Source: JBNJGB01 sp051747385
Lineage (GTDB): Bacteria > Myxococcota_A > UBA9042 > PHBI01 > JACKFB01
Reading direction: 5' to 3'
NCBI GenBank assembly: GCA_051747385.1
Contig: JBNJGB010000012.1
Location: 109,867-173,866 of the forward strand
Length of the DNA: 64,000 bases
Part shown: positions 17,340 through 26,065 of the stretch, in pieces
Position numbering within the stretch: position 1 is the stretch's first letter
How the letters are laid out: each line of letters begins with the position of its first letter
The notes under the pieces: model-generated
Told to the model about the DNA's origin: nothing
Seen by the model: the letters and a program-made list of their open reading frames with translations, nothing else
Database searches by the model: none
Position numbers and translations under genes: made by a program

Positions 17340-17499
17340 GGAGCGGTGGCGCAGCGCCCTTGGCACCCACCCGGGGCGGTGATATCGTCCTCGGGTCTCG
17401 GGGGTGGTTCGCGTCTGCGCATCGAGGAGGCGGCGCACGCCGGTCGCCGGCGCCTCGAGGGCCGGCGGGGGGAGACCACCACGCGGAGCAGGTGCGGAC

Positions 17500-20400
17500 A
17501 TGCCCGACGTCCAGGAAGAGCAGCGCGAGCAGGTCGACGAGCGGAAGCTCGAACAGGAGGCCGAGCGCCAGGCCGAGGCCGAGGTCGGCGAGGGTGCGCT
17601 CCGCGAGGACGCCAAGAACGCCCGGGCCGAGCAGCTCGGGGCGGCGGCGGCGACGGGGCCGAGCTACACGGTGGTGGAGGGCGACACCCTGTCCGCGATC
17701 GCCCGGCGCTTCCTGGGCGACGCGTCCCGGTGGCCCGAGATCCGCGATCTGAACGAGGACACCATCTCCGACCCCGACCTGATCCACCCGGGGCAGGTGT
17801 TCCAGCTCCCGGCGGGAGCGGATCGCAGCGCCGCGGAGGAAGGCCCGAGCGCCGGGAAGAAGGAGCAGGAGGCTCCGGCGGGCGGGAAGAAGAAGGCCGT
17901 CGCGGGCGCGGCCGGGGCCGCCGTGGCGGCGGGCGCCGCGGCCGGCGCGATCGCGGGCGACGCCGAGCAGAAGATGGCGAGCCCCGAGGAGATCGAGGAG
18001 GAGAAGAAGGGCCCGCGCGGCAAGGCGCCCACCGAGGAGGAGTCGAAGAAGCGCGCCGAGGAGGAGAAGAAGGCCGAGCAGGCGAAGTCCCAGCCTCCGC
18101 CCAAGGAGGGCATCCCCCAGGCGAAGGAGGGGGAGAAGGCCAAGAAGGGCCCGGACGAGAAGGCCCCGAAGAAGGCCAAGGGCGGCGAGGACGCCGGCGG
18201 AAAGAAGGGCGGCGGTGACAAGAAGGGGGGCGGCTCCGAGAACGCCGCCGAGGGCAAGGAGGAGAAGGCCGAGGACAAGGCCGGCGAGGGCAAGTTCGAG
18301 GAGCCCGCGCCGCCGTCGGCGCAGGACGCGCCCATCCCGCGGCTCACGCCCGAGGTCGGCCAGAACGCCACCGTGGACCCGCCGATCCCGTCGTCCTTCC
18401 AGGAGACGGAGGCCGTGGTCGCGGCCGGCGAGCAGGCCACGGCCCAGGCGCCGGAGGTCCAGCCGGAGAACGCCAGGAAGCAGGGCTTCGGCGGCGTCAT
18501 CAAGGACGCCCTCCTGGTGGGCACGCTGGGCCCCCTGTATCCGACGCTGTTCTTCGACAAGAACATCGCCAGCATCCCCGACAAGCTCACCAAGTCCTGG
18601 GAGGGCTTCGGCGAGGGCGGCTGGCAGACGGCCTACGCGTCGATCAACGGCACGTACAGCATCGTCGACATCATCACGAGCATCACCGGCCCGCTGGGCT
18701 CGGCCCTGGCGATCCTGGGCTACAGCCGCTACATCCCGATCCCCCCCGTCGCTGCGTTCGGAGCGTGGGCGACCACCATCGGCAAGGTGCTCCAGGGGAT
18801 CACGTTCATCCTGGACATCGTCAAGATGGTCCTGTCGGCCCTCAAGCTGGTCGTGGGCGCCTGCGCGGCGGCGTTCGCCAAGGATCCGAAGATCCGCAAG
18901 AAGTTCGCCGAGAACCTCCTCGCGGACACCGTGCAGTTCGCCTCGAACGGCATCGCCGTGGGCGTGGGTGCCATGACGGCCGGCCAGTGGCGAGCCCCGA
19001 CGTCCGGCGGCGCGCAGGCCAGCCGGGGCATCCTTGGCTCGGCGAAGCGGGCCGTGACGACCGGCATCAAGGCCAACGCCGACGACGCGTTGACCCCGCT
19101 CCGGAGCGGCGGCATGCAGAGCACGTTCTCCGGCATCGTCGCGAACGCCACGGACGACGCGGCGCTCGTAGCTCAGGAGGGTGCGAGCGGGGCCCTCGCT
19201 CGAGTCGCGGGCGGGTCGCGGAGCACGCGCGCGTCCCTGCTCCGGCGCGCTCCGGGCGCGATGCTGCACGACATCGTGAAGCCGGATGGACGGCTGACGA
19301 ACGCGGCCACGACCGTCGTGACGAAGGGCGTCGAGGAGCCGGCCCGCTCCGAGAAGGCGGGAGGCCCCGGGATGAAGACCTCCGACCTGGGCGCCACTGG
19401 CGAATCCGTCGTCGAGTCCCTCGAGAGCGGACGCGCCGGCGAGGGGGCGAAGACGGCCGCCTCCGCCGCGGCCATGGCCACGCCGGCCACGGCGATCATG
19501 GCCGCGCCGGTGGTGGCGGGCAGCGGCATCGCCGACTGGCTGGAGAGCCGCTCCACCGGGAGCCTCGACACCCTGTCGCAGCAGGCGCAGGGCTCGTCGA
19601 AGCCCCTCACGAAGACGCCGTTCCCGCCCGCGAAGGTACAATCCGCCCCCGCCCAGAAGCCGGCGGTCGCCGCGCAGAAGCAGGAGATGCAGAAGCAGGC
19701 GAAGGACCTCGAGGAGCAGAAGCTCGCGGCGAAGGCCGGCCAGGAGGAGGCCGAGGGCCTGGGCCAGGCGGCCGACAAGCACAAGATGGACGCCGAGAAG
19801 TCGGCCGCCGGGGCCCAGAAGGGCAAGCTCCAGACCACGAAGGACAAGCAGGCCGTCGCCCAGGACAAGCAGAAGGTCAAGAAGGGCAAGGCCGAGTCCC
19901 GGAAGGGCAAGGCCAAGTTCGGCGAAGCCGAGGGCAAGGGCAACGAGGGCAAGGGCGGCGCCCCGGCGGACGCCAGCTCCTCGGACGTGCCCTGGTACAA
20001 GAAGCCGTTCGTGTGGGTGATCTCCAAGATCAACGCCGGCAAGCGCAAGATCACGAACATGCTCACGAAGATGATCATGAAGGCGATCGCCGGCGCCACC
20101 GGCATGGAGGACCTGGACGGCAAGCTCGAGGAGGCGGACTCCCACGTCGGCGAGCAGGAGCAGGCCCTCACGGAGGAGCCGGGCAAGTTCGACCAGGCCG
20201 CGCAGACCTGGAAGAAGGAGGCCGCCGACGCCGCCAGGGCGAAGGCCGACGCCGACGCCCGCAAGGCGAAGAACCAGGCGGTCGAGCAGAAGGCCGACAA
20301 GGCGCTGGCGGACACGAAGGCCCAGGAGCAGAAGCTCTCGCAGAACGAGCAGAAGATCGACGCGGACGCGACGAGCTACGAGGCCACCTACGGGCCCGCC

Positions 20401-20910
20401 TACCGGGAGATGGACGAGCTGGCGGACAAGCAGGAGGAGGGGGACTTCACGCCGATGGAGCTGTCCCTCGACGAGCAGGTCGCCGTCGTGAGCGAGGGCG
20501 TCGACAAGCTGGAGGGCGCCATGGCGGAGCACCGCGGACAGATGACCGAGGCCGCCGAGCAGCGGCAGGGTGCCGTCGTGGGCGAGCTGGCCGGGCGCGA
20601 GGACGTGGGTCCGGAGGGTGTCGCCGAGGCCTCCGAGCGCACCGGCTCGGTCAAGGAGGACGTCCTGTCCAAGACGGGCGAGCAGGACGCCGAGCGCAAG
20701 GCCCGGGTGCAGGCGATCCGCTCCGAAGCCGCGGCGCTCAAGGGCCAGCCCGCGAGCAAGGAGCGCGTCGAGCAGGTCGCGAAGCTCCAGGGCGAGCTGG
20801 TCGGCGAGGCGCGCGGGTTCGAGGAGTCCCGGCAGACCGAGATGGAGGCGCTCCACGAGTCCTTCGCCCAGGCCTACTCGGGCATGGTGGGCCTCGGCGA
20901 GGCGGCGTAG
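17500..20910 (+). CDS. Large LysM protein with hydrophobic core and long coiled coil
   Basis: A 1136-aa protein; the ATG at 17500 is chosen because upstream codons are Arg/Gly-rich and it has GGAGCAGG before it. Order: acidic helix (1-50); LysM domain about 55-104 (SYTVVEGDTLSAIARRFLG, LIHPGQVFQLPAG); Lys/Glu/Ala-rich linker to about 320; a hydrophobic Gly/Ala/Ile-rich region about 331-500 (GALLVGTLGPLYP-like helices, SIVDIITSITGPLGSALAI) that could insert into membrane; mixed region; and coiled coil about 730-1136 rich in Lys, Glu, Gln. No signal peptide. LysM proteins are usual companions of contractile injection systems; this one could be a structural subunit or a pore-forming cargo. AAA+ starts seven bases after its stop. 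Confidence 0.7.
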   Translation: MPDVQEEQREQVDERKLEQEAERQAEAEVGEGALREDAKNARAEQLGAAAATGPSYTVVEGDTLSAIARRFLGDASRWPEIRDLNEDTISDPDLIHPGQVFQLPAGADRSAAEEGPSAGKKEQEAPAGGKKKAVAGAAGAAVAAGAAAGAIAGDAEQKMASPEEIEEEKKGPRGKAPTEEESKKRAEEEKKAEQAKSQPPPKEGIPQAKEGEKAKKGPDEKAPKKAKGGEDAGGKKGGGDKKGGGSENAAEGKEEKAEDKAGEGKFEEPAPPSAQDAPIPRLTPEVGQNATVDPPIPSSFQETEAVVAAGEQATAQAPEVQPENARKQGFGGVIKDALLVGTLGPLYPTLFFDKNIASIPDKLTKSWEGFGEGGWQTAYASINGTYSIVDIITSITGPLGSALAILGYSRYIPIPPVAAFGAWATTIGKVLQGITFILDIVKMVLSALKLVVGACAAAFAKDPKIRKKFAENLLADTVQFASNGIAVGVGAMTAGQWRAPTSGGAQASRGILGSAKRAVTTGIKANADDALTPLRSGGMQSTFSGIVANATDDAALVAQEGASGALARVAGGSRSTRASLLRRAPGAMLHDIVKPDGRLTNAATTVVTKGVEEPARSEKAGGPGMKTSDLGATGESVVESLESGRAGEGAKTAASAAAMATPATAIMAAPVVAGSGIADWLESRSTGSLDTLSQQAQGSSKPLTKTPFPPAKVQSAPAQKPAVAAQKQEMQKQAKDLEEQKLAAKAGQEEAEGLGQAADKHKMDAEKSAAGAQKGKLQTTKDKQAVAQDKQKVKKGKAESRKGKAKFGEAEGKGNEGKGGAPADASSSDVPWYKKPFVWVISKINAGKRKITNMLTKMIMKAIAGATGMEDLDGKLEEADSHVGEQEQALTEEPGKFDQAAQTWKKEAADAARAKADADARKAKNQAVEQKADKALADTKAQEQKLSQNEQKIDADATSYEATYGPAYREMDELADKQEEGDFTPMELSLDEQVAVVSEGVDKLEGAMAEHRGQMTEAAEQRQGAVVGELAGREDVGPEGVAEASERTGSVKEDVLSKTGEQDAERKARVQAIRSEAAALKGQPASKERVEQVAKLQGELVGEARGFEESRQTEMEALHESFAQAYSGMVGLGEAA

Positions 20911-20916
20911 GGGTAG

Positions 20917-22956
20917 ATGCCGGTCACGGACGTCGTCGAGCACCTCCTCCGGCTCCGGGCCGCGACCCTGGGCGACCGGGTGGTGCGCGGCGCCGGGCCC
21001 CGGGGTCACGTCACCGAGGCGGAGGTCCGCGAGATGCTCGCGGGCGACGCGCCGGACGTCCCGGAGGAGCTGCGCCGGAATCTGGCCTCCGCCCGAGCGA
21101 CCTGGGAACGCCGACCGTCCCGTGCCCTGGCGCGGCTCGGGGACGCCCTGGATCTGGACGCCGACGAGCGGTTGCTGCTGGCCACCCTGGCGACCCTCGG
21201 CCGCCGGCCGGTGCTGCACCAGGTGGCGCTGTCCCTGGCGGGCGACCCCGTGGTGGACGGGGTCACGGCCCTGAGCCTCGCGGAGCTGGTGGCCGCCGGC
21301 GACGACCGGCGCTCCCGGGCCCTCGTCGCGTCGATGCTGCCTGGCGGCCGCCTGTTCCGCTGGCGCCTCCTCGAGGGGCGCGGTGGCCCGCTGCGGACCG
21401 CCCGTGGCCCGGTGCGGCTCGACCCGGCGGTGGAGCGCTGGCTGGTCGGGGAGGACGGCGCCGCGGTCTGGTCGGACGCGTCGGGCCCGGGGCTGCTGCG
21501 CTCGACGCCCGAGGAGGGCCTCGATCTGCCTGCGGACGAGGACGCCCTGGAGCGCATCGAGACGGCCCTGGAGCTGGCGAAGGACCGGGGTGGGGAGCGC
21601 CCGCGCCTGTCCGTGGTGGGCCCGGACCCGCGCGTGCTGGGCGAGATGGTCGAGCGCGCGGTCACGGAGGGCGGCGAGCCGGTCCTTCGTGTGGAGGCGG
21701 CGCGCCTCGCCTTCCCGGAGGCTGCGACGCGCGTGCTGCGGGATGCGCGCGTCCACGGGGCGGTCCTGCACGTGGTAGGAGAGGGCCCGGAGGTGGGCTC
21801 GGCGGCAGAGGGGGAGCCGGCGGCCCTGGCCGCCCTGGCCGACCACCCGGGCGGCGTGGTCTTCACGACGCGGGAGCCGCCGAGCGCCCTGTGGGGCCGG
21901 CTCGACGACCTGGCCCAGGTGCGGATCGGCGCCATCGCCCGGGAGCAGCAGGTGGAGGCCATGACCCGGGCCCTCGGCGGCTCGCCGGACGCCCGCCGGG
22001 TGGCCGAGGAGGTGGTCCCACGCTTCGCCCTGGATCAGGCCATCATCGAGGGGGCCGCCGCGGACGTGCGCGGACTCGCGGGCGACGAGCCGCCCACCGT
22101 GGCGCACCTTTCCACCGCCATCCGTCGCCAGCTCGAGTCCCGCATCGGGGACTTCGCGGACGCGGTGAGCGTCACGGGCAACATGGAGGACCTGGAGCTG
22201 CCCGAGGGGGCCCGCGAGGAGCTGGACGAGCTGGTCGCCGCGTGCCGGAGCCGGGATCGGATCCTCGACGAGTGGGGCTTCGGCAAGCGCATCCCCAACG
22301 CGCGGGCGGTGACCGCCCTGCTCTACGGCCCGCCGGGCACGGGCAAGACCATGGCGGCCGGGCTGGTGGCCCGCGAGCTGGGCACCGAGGTCTACAAGGT
22401 CGACCTCTCCCGGGTCGTGGACAAGTACATCGGCGAGACCGAGAAGCACCTGTCTCGCATCTTCGACGAGGCCGAGCGCGGGCAGGTGGTGCTGCTCTTC
22501 GACGAGGCGGACAGCCTCTTCGCGAAGCGGACGGACGTGAAGAAGTCCACCGATCGCTACGCGAACCTGGAGGTGAACTTCCTCCTGCAGCGCGTGGAGC
22601 GCCACGACGGCGTCGTCCTGCTGACGACCAACAACGACCAGCTCATCGACAGCGCCTTCAAGCGCCGCATCCGCTATCGCATCCACTTCCCCATGCCGGG
22701 GCCGGGGGAGCGCGCGCGGATCTGGCAGCGGCTCTTGCCGGCCGACGCCCCGGTGGACGAGGATCTCGACTTCGAGTGGCTCGGCGAGGACTACGAGATG
22801 AGCGGCGGCCACATCCGGAACGCCGTCCTGCGCGCCGCGTACATGGCGGCCGACGCGGGCCACGGCCTGACGACGGACGTCCTGGTCCGCGCCGCCAACG
22901 TGGAGTACCGCGCGCTGGGCAAGCTGGTCCGCGAGGACGCCGAGGACGAGGACTAG
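20917..22956 (+). CDS. AAA+ ATPase, eCIS-associated type
   Basis: A 679-aa relative of the ATPases at 596 and 12714, seven bases after the LysM gene. The N-terminal 200 residues are helical; residues about 225-400 are a degenerate AAA+ module with no P-loop (LSVVGPDPRVLGE); residues about 430-679 are intact: GPPGTGKT at 471, VVDKYIGETEKHLSRIF, LLFDEADSLFAKR near 525, STDRYANLEVNFLLQR, LTTNNDQLIDSAFKRR. The C-terminus is DED-rich. The sequence is closest in the window to the 12714 ATPase. Such ATPases probably act in assembly, loading or disassembly of the injection particle (family knowledge, not shown here). Confidence 0.9.
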   Translation: MPVTDVVEHLLRLRAATLGDRVVRGAGPRGHVTEAEVREMLAGDAPDVPEELRRNLASARATWERRPSRALARLGDALDLDADERLLLATLATLGRRPVLHQVALSLAGDPVVDGVTALSLAELVAAGDDRRSRALVASMLPGGRLFRWRLLEGRGGPLRTARGPVRLDPAVERWLVGEDGAAVWSDASGPGLLRSTPEEGLDLPADEDALERIETALELAKDRGGERPRLSVVGPDPRVLGEMVERAVTEGGEPVLRVEAARLAFPEAATRVLRDARVHGAVLHVVGEGPEVGSAAEGEPAALAALADHPGGVVFTTREPPSALWGRLDDLAQVRIGAIAREQQVEAMTRALGGSPDARRVAEEVVPRFALDQAIIEGAAADVRGLAGDEPPTVAHLSTAIRRQLESRIGDFADAVSVTGNMEDLELPEGAREELDELVAACRSRDRILDEWGFGKRIPNARAVTALLYGPPGTGKTMAAGLVARELGTEVYKVDLSRVVDKYIGETEKHLSRIFDEAERGQVVLLFDEADSLFAKRTDVKKSTDRYANLEVNFLLQRVERHDGVVLLTTNNDQLIDSAFKRRIRYRIHFPMPGPGERARIWQRLLPADAPVDEDLDFEWLGEDYEMSGGHIRNAVLRAAYMAADAGHGLTTDVLVRAANVEYRALGKLVREDAEDED

Positions 22957-22957
22957 C

Positions 22958-24112
22958 ATGAGCGTCCGAGACTACGAGGAGATCGAGCGCGAGGCCTTCC
23001 GCGACGCCGTGGACCGCCCGCCGGACGAGGCCGCGCGCATCCGGCTGGAGGCGGCCGCGCGCATCCCGCGGTTCCCGTCGCTCCTCCCCCTGCTGGGCGA
23101 TCTCCTGAGCCCCGTGATCGGGGAGGAGCAGCGCCCGGACGACCCGGCCCTCTACCAGGAAGGGCTGCGGCGCATGCTCCAGGTGGCGCGGGTGAGCGGG
23201 GCCGACGGGCTGGCGATCCGGGTCGCCCGGGAGATCGAGACCCTGGCGGAGGGCGACGACGAGGACGCCTTCGTGACGTGGCTCACCGGGCTTGCGCGGG
23301 CGTCGCGCCGGCTGCGGGAGGAGGGGCCCGAGGCCGCCCTGGTGGAGTGGCGCGAGAGCGAAGGCGGGCTGGAGGCCGTGGGCCGCGACGAGCTCGCCGT
23401 GGACCAGGGCCTCTCGCGGTTCGACATCGCGCGGCGCGGCGACGACCTGCCGGCGGCGCTCCAGGCCCTGGATACCGTCGACGCGGCCCTCGAGGGGCAC
23501 GATGAGTCGTGGGACGGCGAGCGCCACGAGGTGCACCTCGGCCGCGCCCTCGTCCTGATGCAGCGGGACGCCCCCGCGGAGGCCGGCGAGGAGGCCGAGG
23601 CCGCGCTGGCCCTGGCGGACGCCCACGACCTCCCCGCAGACGTGGGCCAGGACGTGACCTCGCTCGTGCCGCTGCTGCTGCACCTCGGGCGACAGGAGGA
23701 GGCGCGGGAGCAGGTCCGCGACGCCCTGGAGCGGGTCGTGGTCTCCGACGGGCCGGGGCCCCTGGAGATGGCGCTGCGCCACCTGGACGTGAAGGTCCGG
23801 GAGGTGGCCGGCGACCTGGGCGGCGCCATCACGGCCGGCTTCGAGGCCATCAAGCGGACCGGCGAGAAGGGGACGCTGGAGAACTACGTCTCCTTCACGT
23901 CCCACGTGGCCACGCTCTACCTGCAGGCCCGGGCCTACCTGGACTGCTATCACATGATCGACACCGCCGAGCGCACCCTGCGGAAGCGAAAGGACGGCGC
24001 CGCCCACGCGCAGGTCTTCACGGACCTGAAGGAGGCGCTCCGGAGCGACCTGGGGGACGCGCGCTATCGGCGCCTCGTCGCGGAGCACGACCAGATTGAG
24101 CGAGACCGCTGA
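22958..24112 (+). CDS. Alpha-solenoid (TPR-like) protein following the AAA+ ATPase
   Basis: A 384-aa soluble protein whose ATG lies one base after the ATPase stop. It is all helical with repeated helix pairs (AALVEWRESEGGLEAVGRDE, AALQALDTVDAALEGHDESW, AEAGEEAEAALALADAH, EEAREQVRDALERVVVS), and a more ordered C-terminal part (VSFTSHVATLYLQARAYLD, MIDTAERTLRKRKDGAAH). No known family. By position and fold it parallels the protein at 16060. Overlaps the next gene by 17 bp, so the ATPase and two solenoids are made as one unit. Confidence 0.75.
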   Translation: MSVRDYEEIEREAFRDAVDRPPDEAARIRLEAAARIPRFPSLLPLLGDLLSPVIGEEQRPDDPALYQEGLRRMLQVARVSGADGLAIRVAREIETLAEGDDEDAFVTWLTGLARASRRLREEGPEAALVEWRESEGGLEAVGRDELAVDQGLSRFDIARRGDDLPAALQALDTVDAALEGHDESWDGERHEVHLGRALVLMQRDAPAEAGEEAEAALALADAHDLPADVGQDVTSLVPLLLHLGRQEEAREQVRDALERVVVSDGPGPLEMALRHLDVKVREVAGDLGGAITAGFEAIKRTGEKGTLENYVSFTSHVATLYLQARAYLDCYHMIDTAERTLRKRKDGAAHAQVFTDLKEALRSDLGDARYRRLVAEHDQIERDR

Positions 24113-25001
24113 CCAGGCCGAGGCGACCCTCCGGGCCGCCCGCGCGTCCTACGAGGCCCTCGGCGACGAGCTGGGGGCGCACCTGTGCGACGTGGCCCTC
24201 GTGCAGCTCGCCCGGGACCGCGGACCCCGGGCCGTGCTCGCCGCCGTGGCCGGCCCCCTGGCCCGCATGTCGCGCGACCGGGACATCGTGGGCGTGGACG
24301 CCATCGCCGTGGAGCTGATCCTGGCGGCGCGGGACCTGGGCGTGGAGTCCCTCGAGGAGCGGGTGCGCGCGCTGGTGGCCCGGGCCCGGCGGCCCCGCCT
24401 CGTGGCGGTGGTCCTGGAGGGCCTGCTGGACGCCGCGGCCGAGCGCGTGGACGAGGGCGACGACGAGACGGGCCGCGCCACCATGCTGTCGGCCCTGGAG
24501 CTGGCCGTGGAGGCCACCGACCTCCGGGGCGGCGCCCGGGTCCTGCAGGCCCTCGCCGGGTTCCACGAGCGCCGCGACGAGCGGGATCCGGAGATCCTCT
24601 GCCTGGACCAGGCCGCCACCTACCTGGAGCGCGCCGGGGAGCCCTGCGAGGCCGCCGAGCTTCGCCTCCGGGCCGCCGAGCGCCTCTCGGCCGACGAGGG
24701 CGACGAGCCGGACCCCCGCGCCCTCGCCATGCTCGCCCGCGCGGCGGACGGCTTCCGCGAGGCAGGGGAGTCACGGCGGGCCGTGGAGTGCCTGCTCCAC
24801 CTGGCCGACGAGCAGATCCGCCGCGCCCACGTCGGCGGCGCCCTGGAGACGCTCCGCGAGGCCGAGGCCCTGGCGCCGAGCCTCGACGACGCCCCGCTGG
24901 AGGTCCGGATCTACGAGCGCATGGCAGACGCCTGGGAGGCCGTGGGCGACGCCGAGATGGCGGGAAGCTGTCGCGCCCGCGCCCGCCTCCTGCAGCAATA
25001 G
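24096..25001 (+). CDS. Second alpha-solenoid (TPR-like) protein
   Basis: A 301-aa helical-repeat protein with a TTG start inside the previous gene (17-bp overlap); GGAG lies about ten bases upstream. Helix pairs visible: AEATLRAARASYEALGDELG, ATYLERAGEPCEAAELRL, AADGFREAGESRRAVECL, GALETLREAEALAPSLDD, MADAWEAVGDAEMAGSC. These give at least four TPR-like units in the C-terminal half. No signal peptide or membrane helix. Last intact gene of the LysM/AAA+ unit. Confidence 0.75.
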   Translation: MSETADQAEATLRAARASYEALGDELGAHLCDVALVQLARDRGPRAVLAAVAGPLARMSRDRDIVGVDAIAVELILAARDLGVESLEERVRALVARARRPRLVAVVLEGLLDAAAERVDEGDDETGRATMLSALELAVEATDLRGGARVLQALAGFHERRDERDPEILCLDQAATYLERAGEPCEAAELRLRAAERLSADEGDEPDPRALAMLARAADGFREAGESRRAVECLLHLADEQIRRAHVGGALETLREAEALAPSLDDAPLEVRIYERMADAWEAVGDAEMAGSCRARARLLQQ

Positions 25002-25003
25002 GT

Positions 25004-25366
25004 ATGAGCCCCCACCACATGACTCCTGGGAAGGAATGGAGGTTCGAGTCCACGGCGCCGAGGCGCAAGCTGTGGTGGGACGAAACGACGCAGGACTGGC
25101 AGCGCCAATTCAAGGAGTTGGCGTTCACGGAGGGCGATCGCATGGCCGCCTTCGCCCGGCTGGGGCTCGGCTACGAATCTCTCGACGGTGACGGAGGCCT
25201 GTCAACCAGTGTCGGCAGCGGCCTGGCCGTCACGGTCGGTGCCGAACGCGGCGCCTACATCGAACTGGGCGTCGCTCACAACTGGATCAACGTCGACTTC
25301 GGCGGCAGCGACACCGGCACGTTCGAGATTTTCCAGGTCTCGACCCGCCTCGGCTTCTTCTTCTAA
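25004..25366 (+). pseudogene. Remnant: 100-bp repeat fused to the C-terminus of an outer-membrane beta barrel
   Basis: A 120-codon frame starts at an ATG three bases after the previous stop. Its first third is the 100-bp dispersed repeat, which stays open in this frame (TPGKEWRFESTAPRRKLWW). The rest (AAFARLGLGYESL, SVGSGLAVTVGAERGAYIE, LGVAHNWINVDFGG, FEIFQVSTRLGFFF) has alternating hydrophobic strands and a terminal Phe, the signature of the last strands of an outer-membrane barrel. It has no signal peptide, so it cannot be exported as it stands. Best read as the tail of a barrel gene cut by insertion of the repeat or by recombination. Confidence 0.5.
25021..25120 (+). repeat. Dispersed 100-bp repeat, copy 1
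   Basis: Matches 52632-52731 at 99 of 100 positions (single A/G difference at 25092), same orientation. The ends are imperfect inverted repeats built on ACTCCT at the left and AGGAGT at the right. Flanking sequences differ between copies. No transposase is encoded. Confidence 0.9.
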
Positions 25367-25730
25367 GGCTGGGAGGCAGGCGTCAGCCCCTCTCACATTT
25401 CATTTCCCGTCGCGACGAGCGTCGCGTAGATGTGGGTTTGGGGGGATCCGCAGATCCACTGAACGAGGGCAGGTGGAGTCGTACGTGAGCAGCTTGCCGA
25501 GGAAGAACCGCGAGAGGACTCGACGCCTGCGGACGGAGTTGGCTTGGTAGTCACGATCCCGACCCGGGGTCGTTGCAACACCTCGAAATCAGAGAATCAG
25601 AGAGGATGGCAGGGCCGGGCGCAGCCACCCCGCGCTTCCTCGAGGAGTTCTCCGGCGTCGTACTGGAAAGGGCTGACTCCGTACCGGGCGAGCGCGTCGA
25701 GGAGACCGCTTGGCCGAACCCCTCGGCGGC
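25367..25730. other. Gene-poor interval, likely decayed sequence
   Basis: About 360 bp between the barrel remnant and hepT. No frame has a convincing start and composition. On the minus strand at about 25697-25597 a frame reads LLDALARYGVSPFQYDAGEL then LLEEARGG, which looks like the tail of a small protein without its body. The local sequence is less G+C-rich than the neighbours (for example TTTCATTTCC at 25397), consistent with debris of past insertions. Confidence 0.4.
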
Positions 25731-26060
25731 TCAGGGGCCGAGGAGGCGATCGATGCGGTCCTTCAGGGGTGGAAGATGGCGTTCTACGACCTCCCAGACG
25801 AGCTCCAGGTCCACTCCAAAGTATCCGTGGATGACGCGGTCCCGCATGCCGGCCATCCGTCGCCACGGCACGTCGGGGTGGGCGTGGCGAAATCGTGTCG
25901 AGAGGTTCTTGGTCGCCTCGCCGATGATCTCGATGTTCCGGATCACGGCGTCCTGTGTCTTGCGGTCGGTGAGAAAGACGTCGCGTCCTCCGGTCGTGTA
26001 GCTCTCGATACGCTCACACGCGTCGCGAATGTGCAGGAGGTAGGTGGCGTCGTCTCCCAT
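25731..26060 (-). CDS. hepT: HepT-like ribonuclease toxin (DUF86)
   Basis: A 109-aa helical HEPN protein. It contains LLHIRDACERIESY, RNIEIIGEATKNLS and the active-site motif R-x4-H-x-Y in MRDRVIHGYFG, so the HEPN RNase site is intact, including the Tyr that the partner MNT protein AMPylates in characterised pairs. ATG at 26060 is used; a GTG at 26069 overlapping the antitoxin stop is an alternative. Encoded directly behind the MNT antitoxin, five bases apart. Type VII toxin-antitoxin logic: the antitoxin modifies and silences the toxin. Confidence 0.9.
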   Translation of the reverse strand: MGDDATYLLHIRDACERIESYTTGGRDVFLTDRKTQDAVIRNIEIIGEATKNLSTRFRHAHPDVPWRRMAGMRDRVIHGYFGVDLELVWEVVERHLPPLKDRIDRLLGP

Positions 26061-26065
26061 GACGG

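Noticed and set aside
15940..22959. A 7-kb frame open on the minus strand across the LysM/AAA+ region, and a similar 4-kb frame under the repeat lipoprotein (53851-58161)
   Set aside because: Shadows of plus-strand genes in G+C-rich DNA; translations are Arg/Pro/Gly-rich without domains, while the plus strand has clear domains and coupled starts.
25041..25062. GGTTCGAGTCC in the 100-bp repeat looks like a tRNA T-loop, suggesting a tRNA or attachment site
   Set aside because: The adjacent stem does not pair (GGAGG with CCACG), and no acceptor, D or anticodon arms are found around it.
25597..25697. Tail-like frame LLDALARYGVSPFQYDAGEL near hepT as a third toxin-antitoxin gene
   Set aside because: No body or start upstream in frame; family not certain. 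Left as debris in the gap entry.
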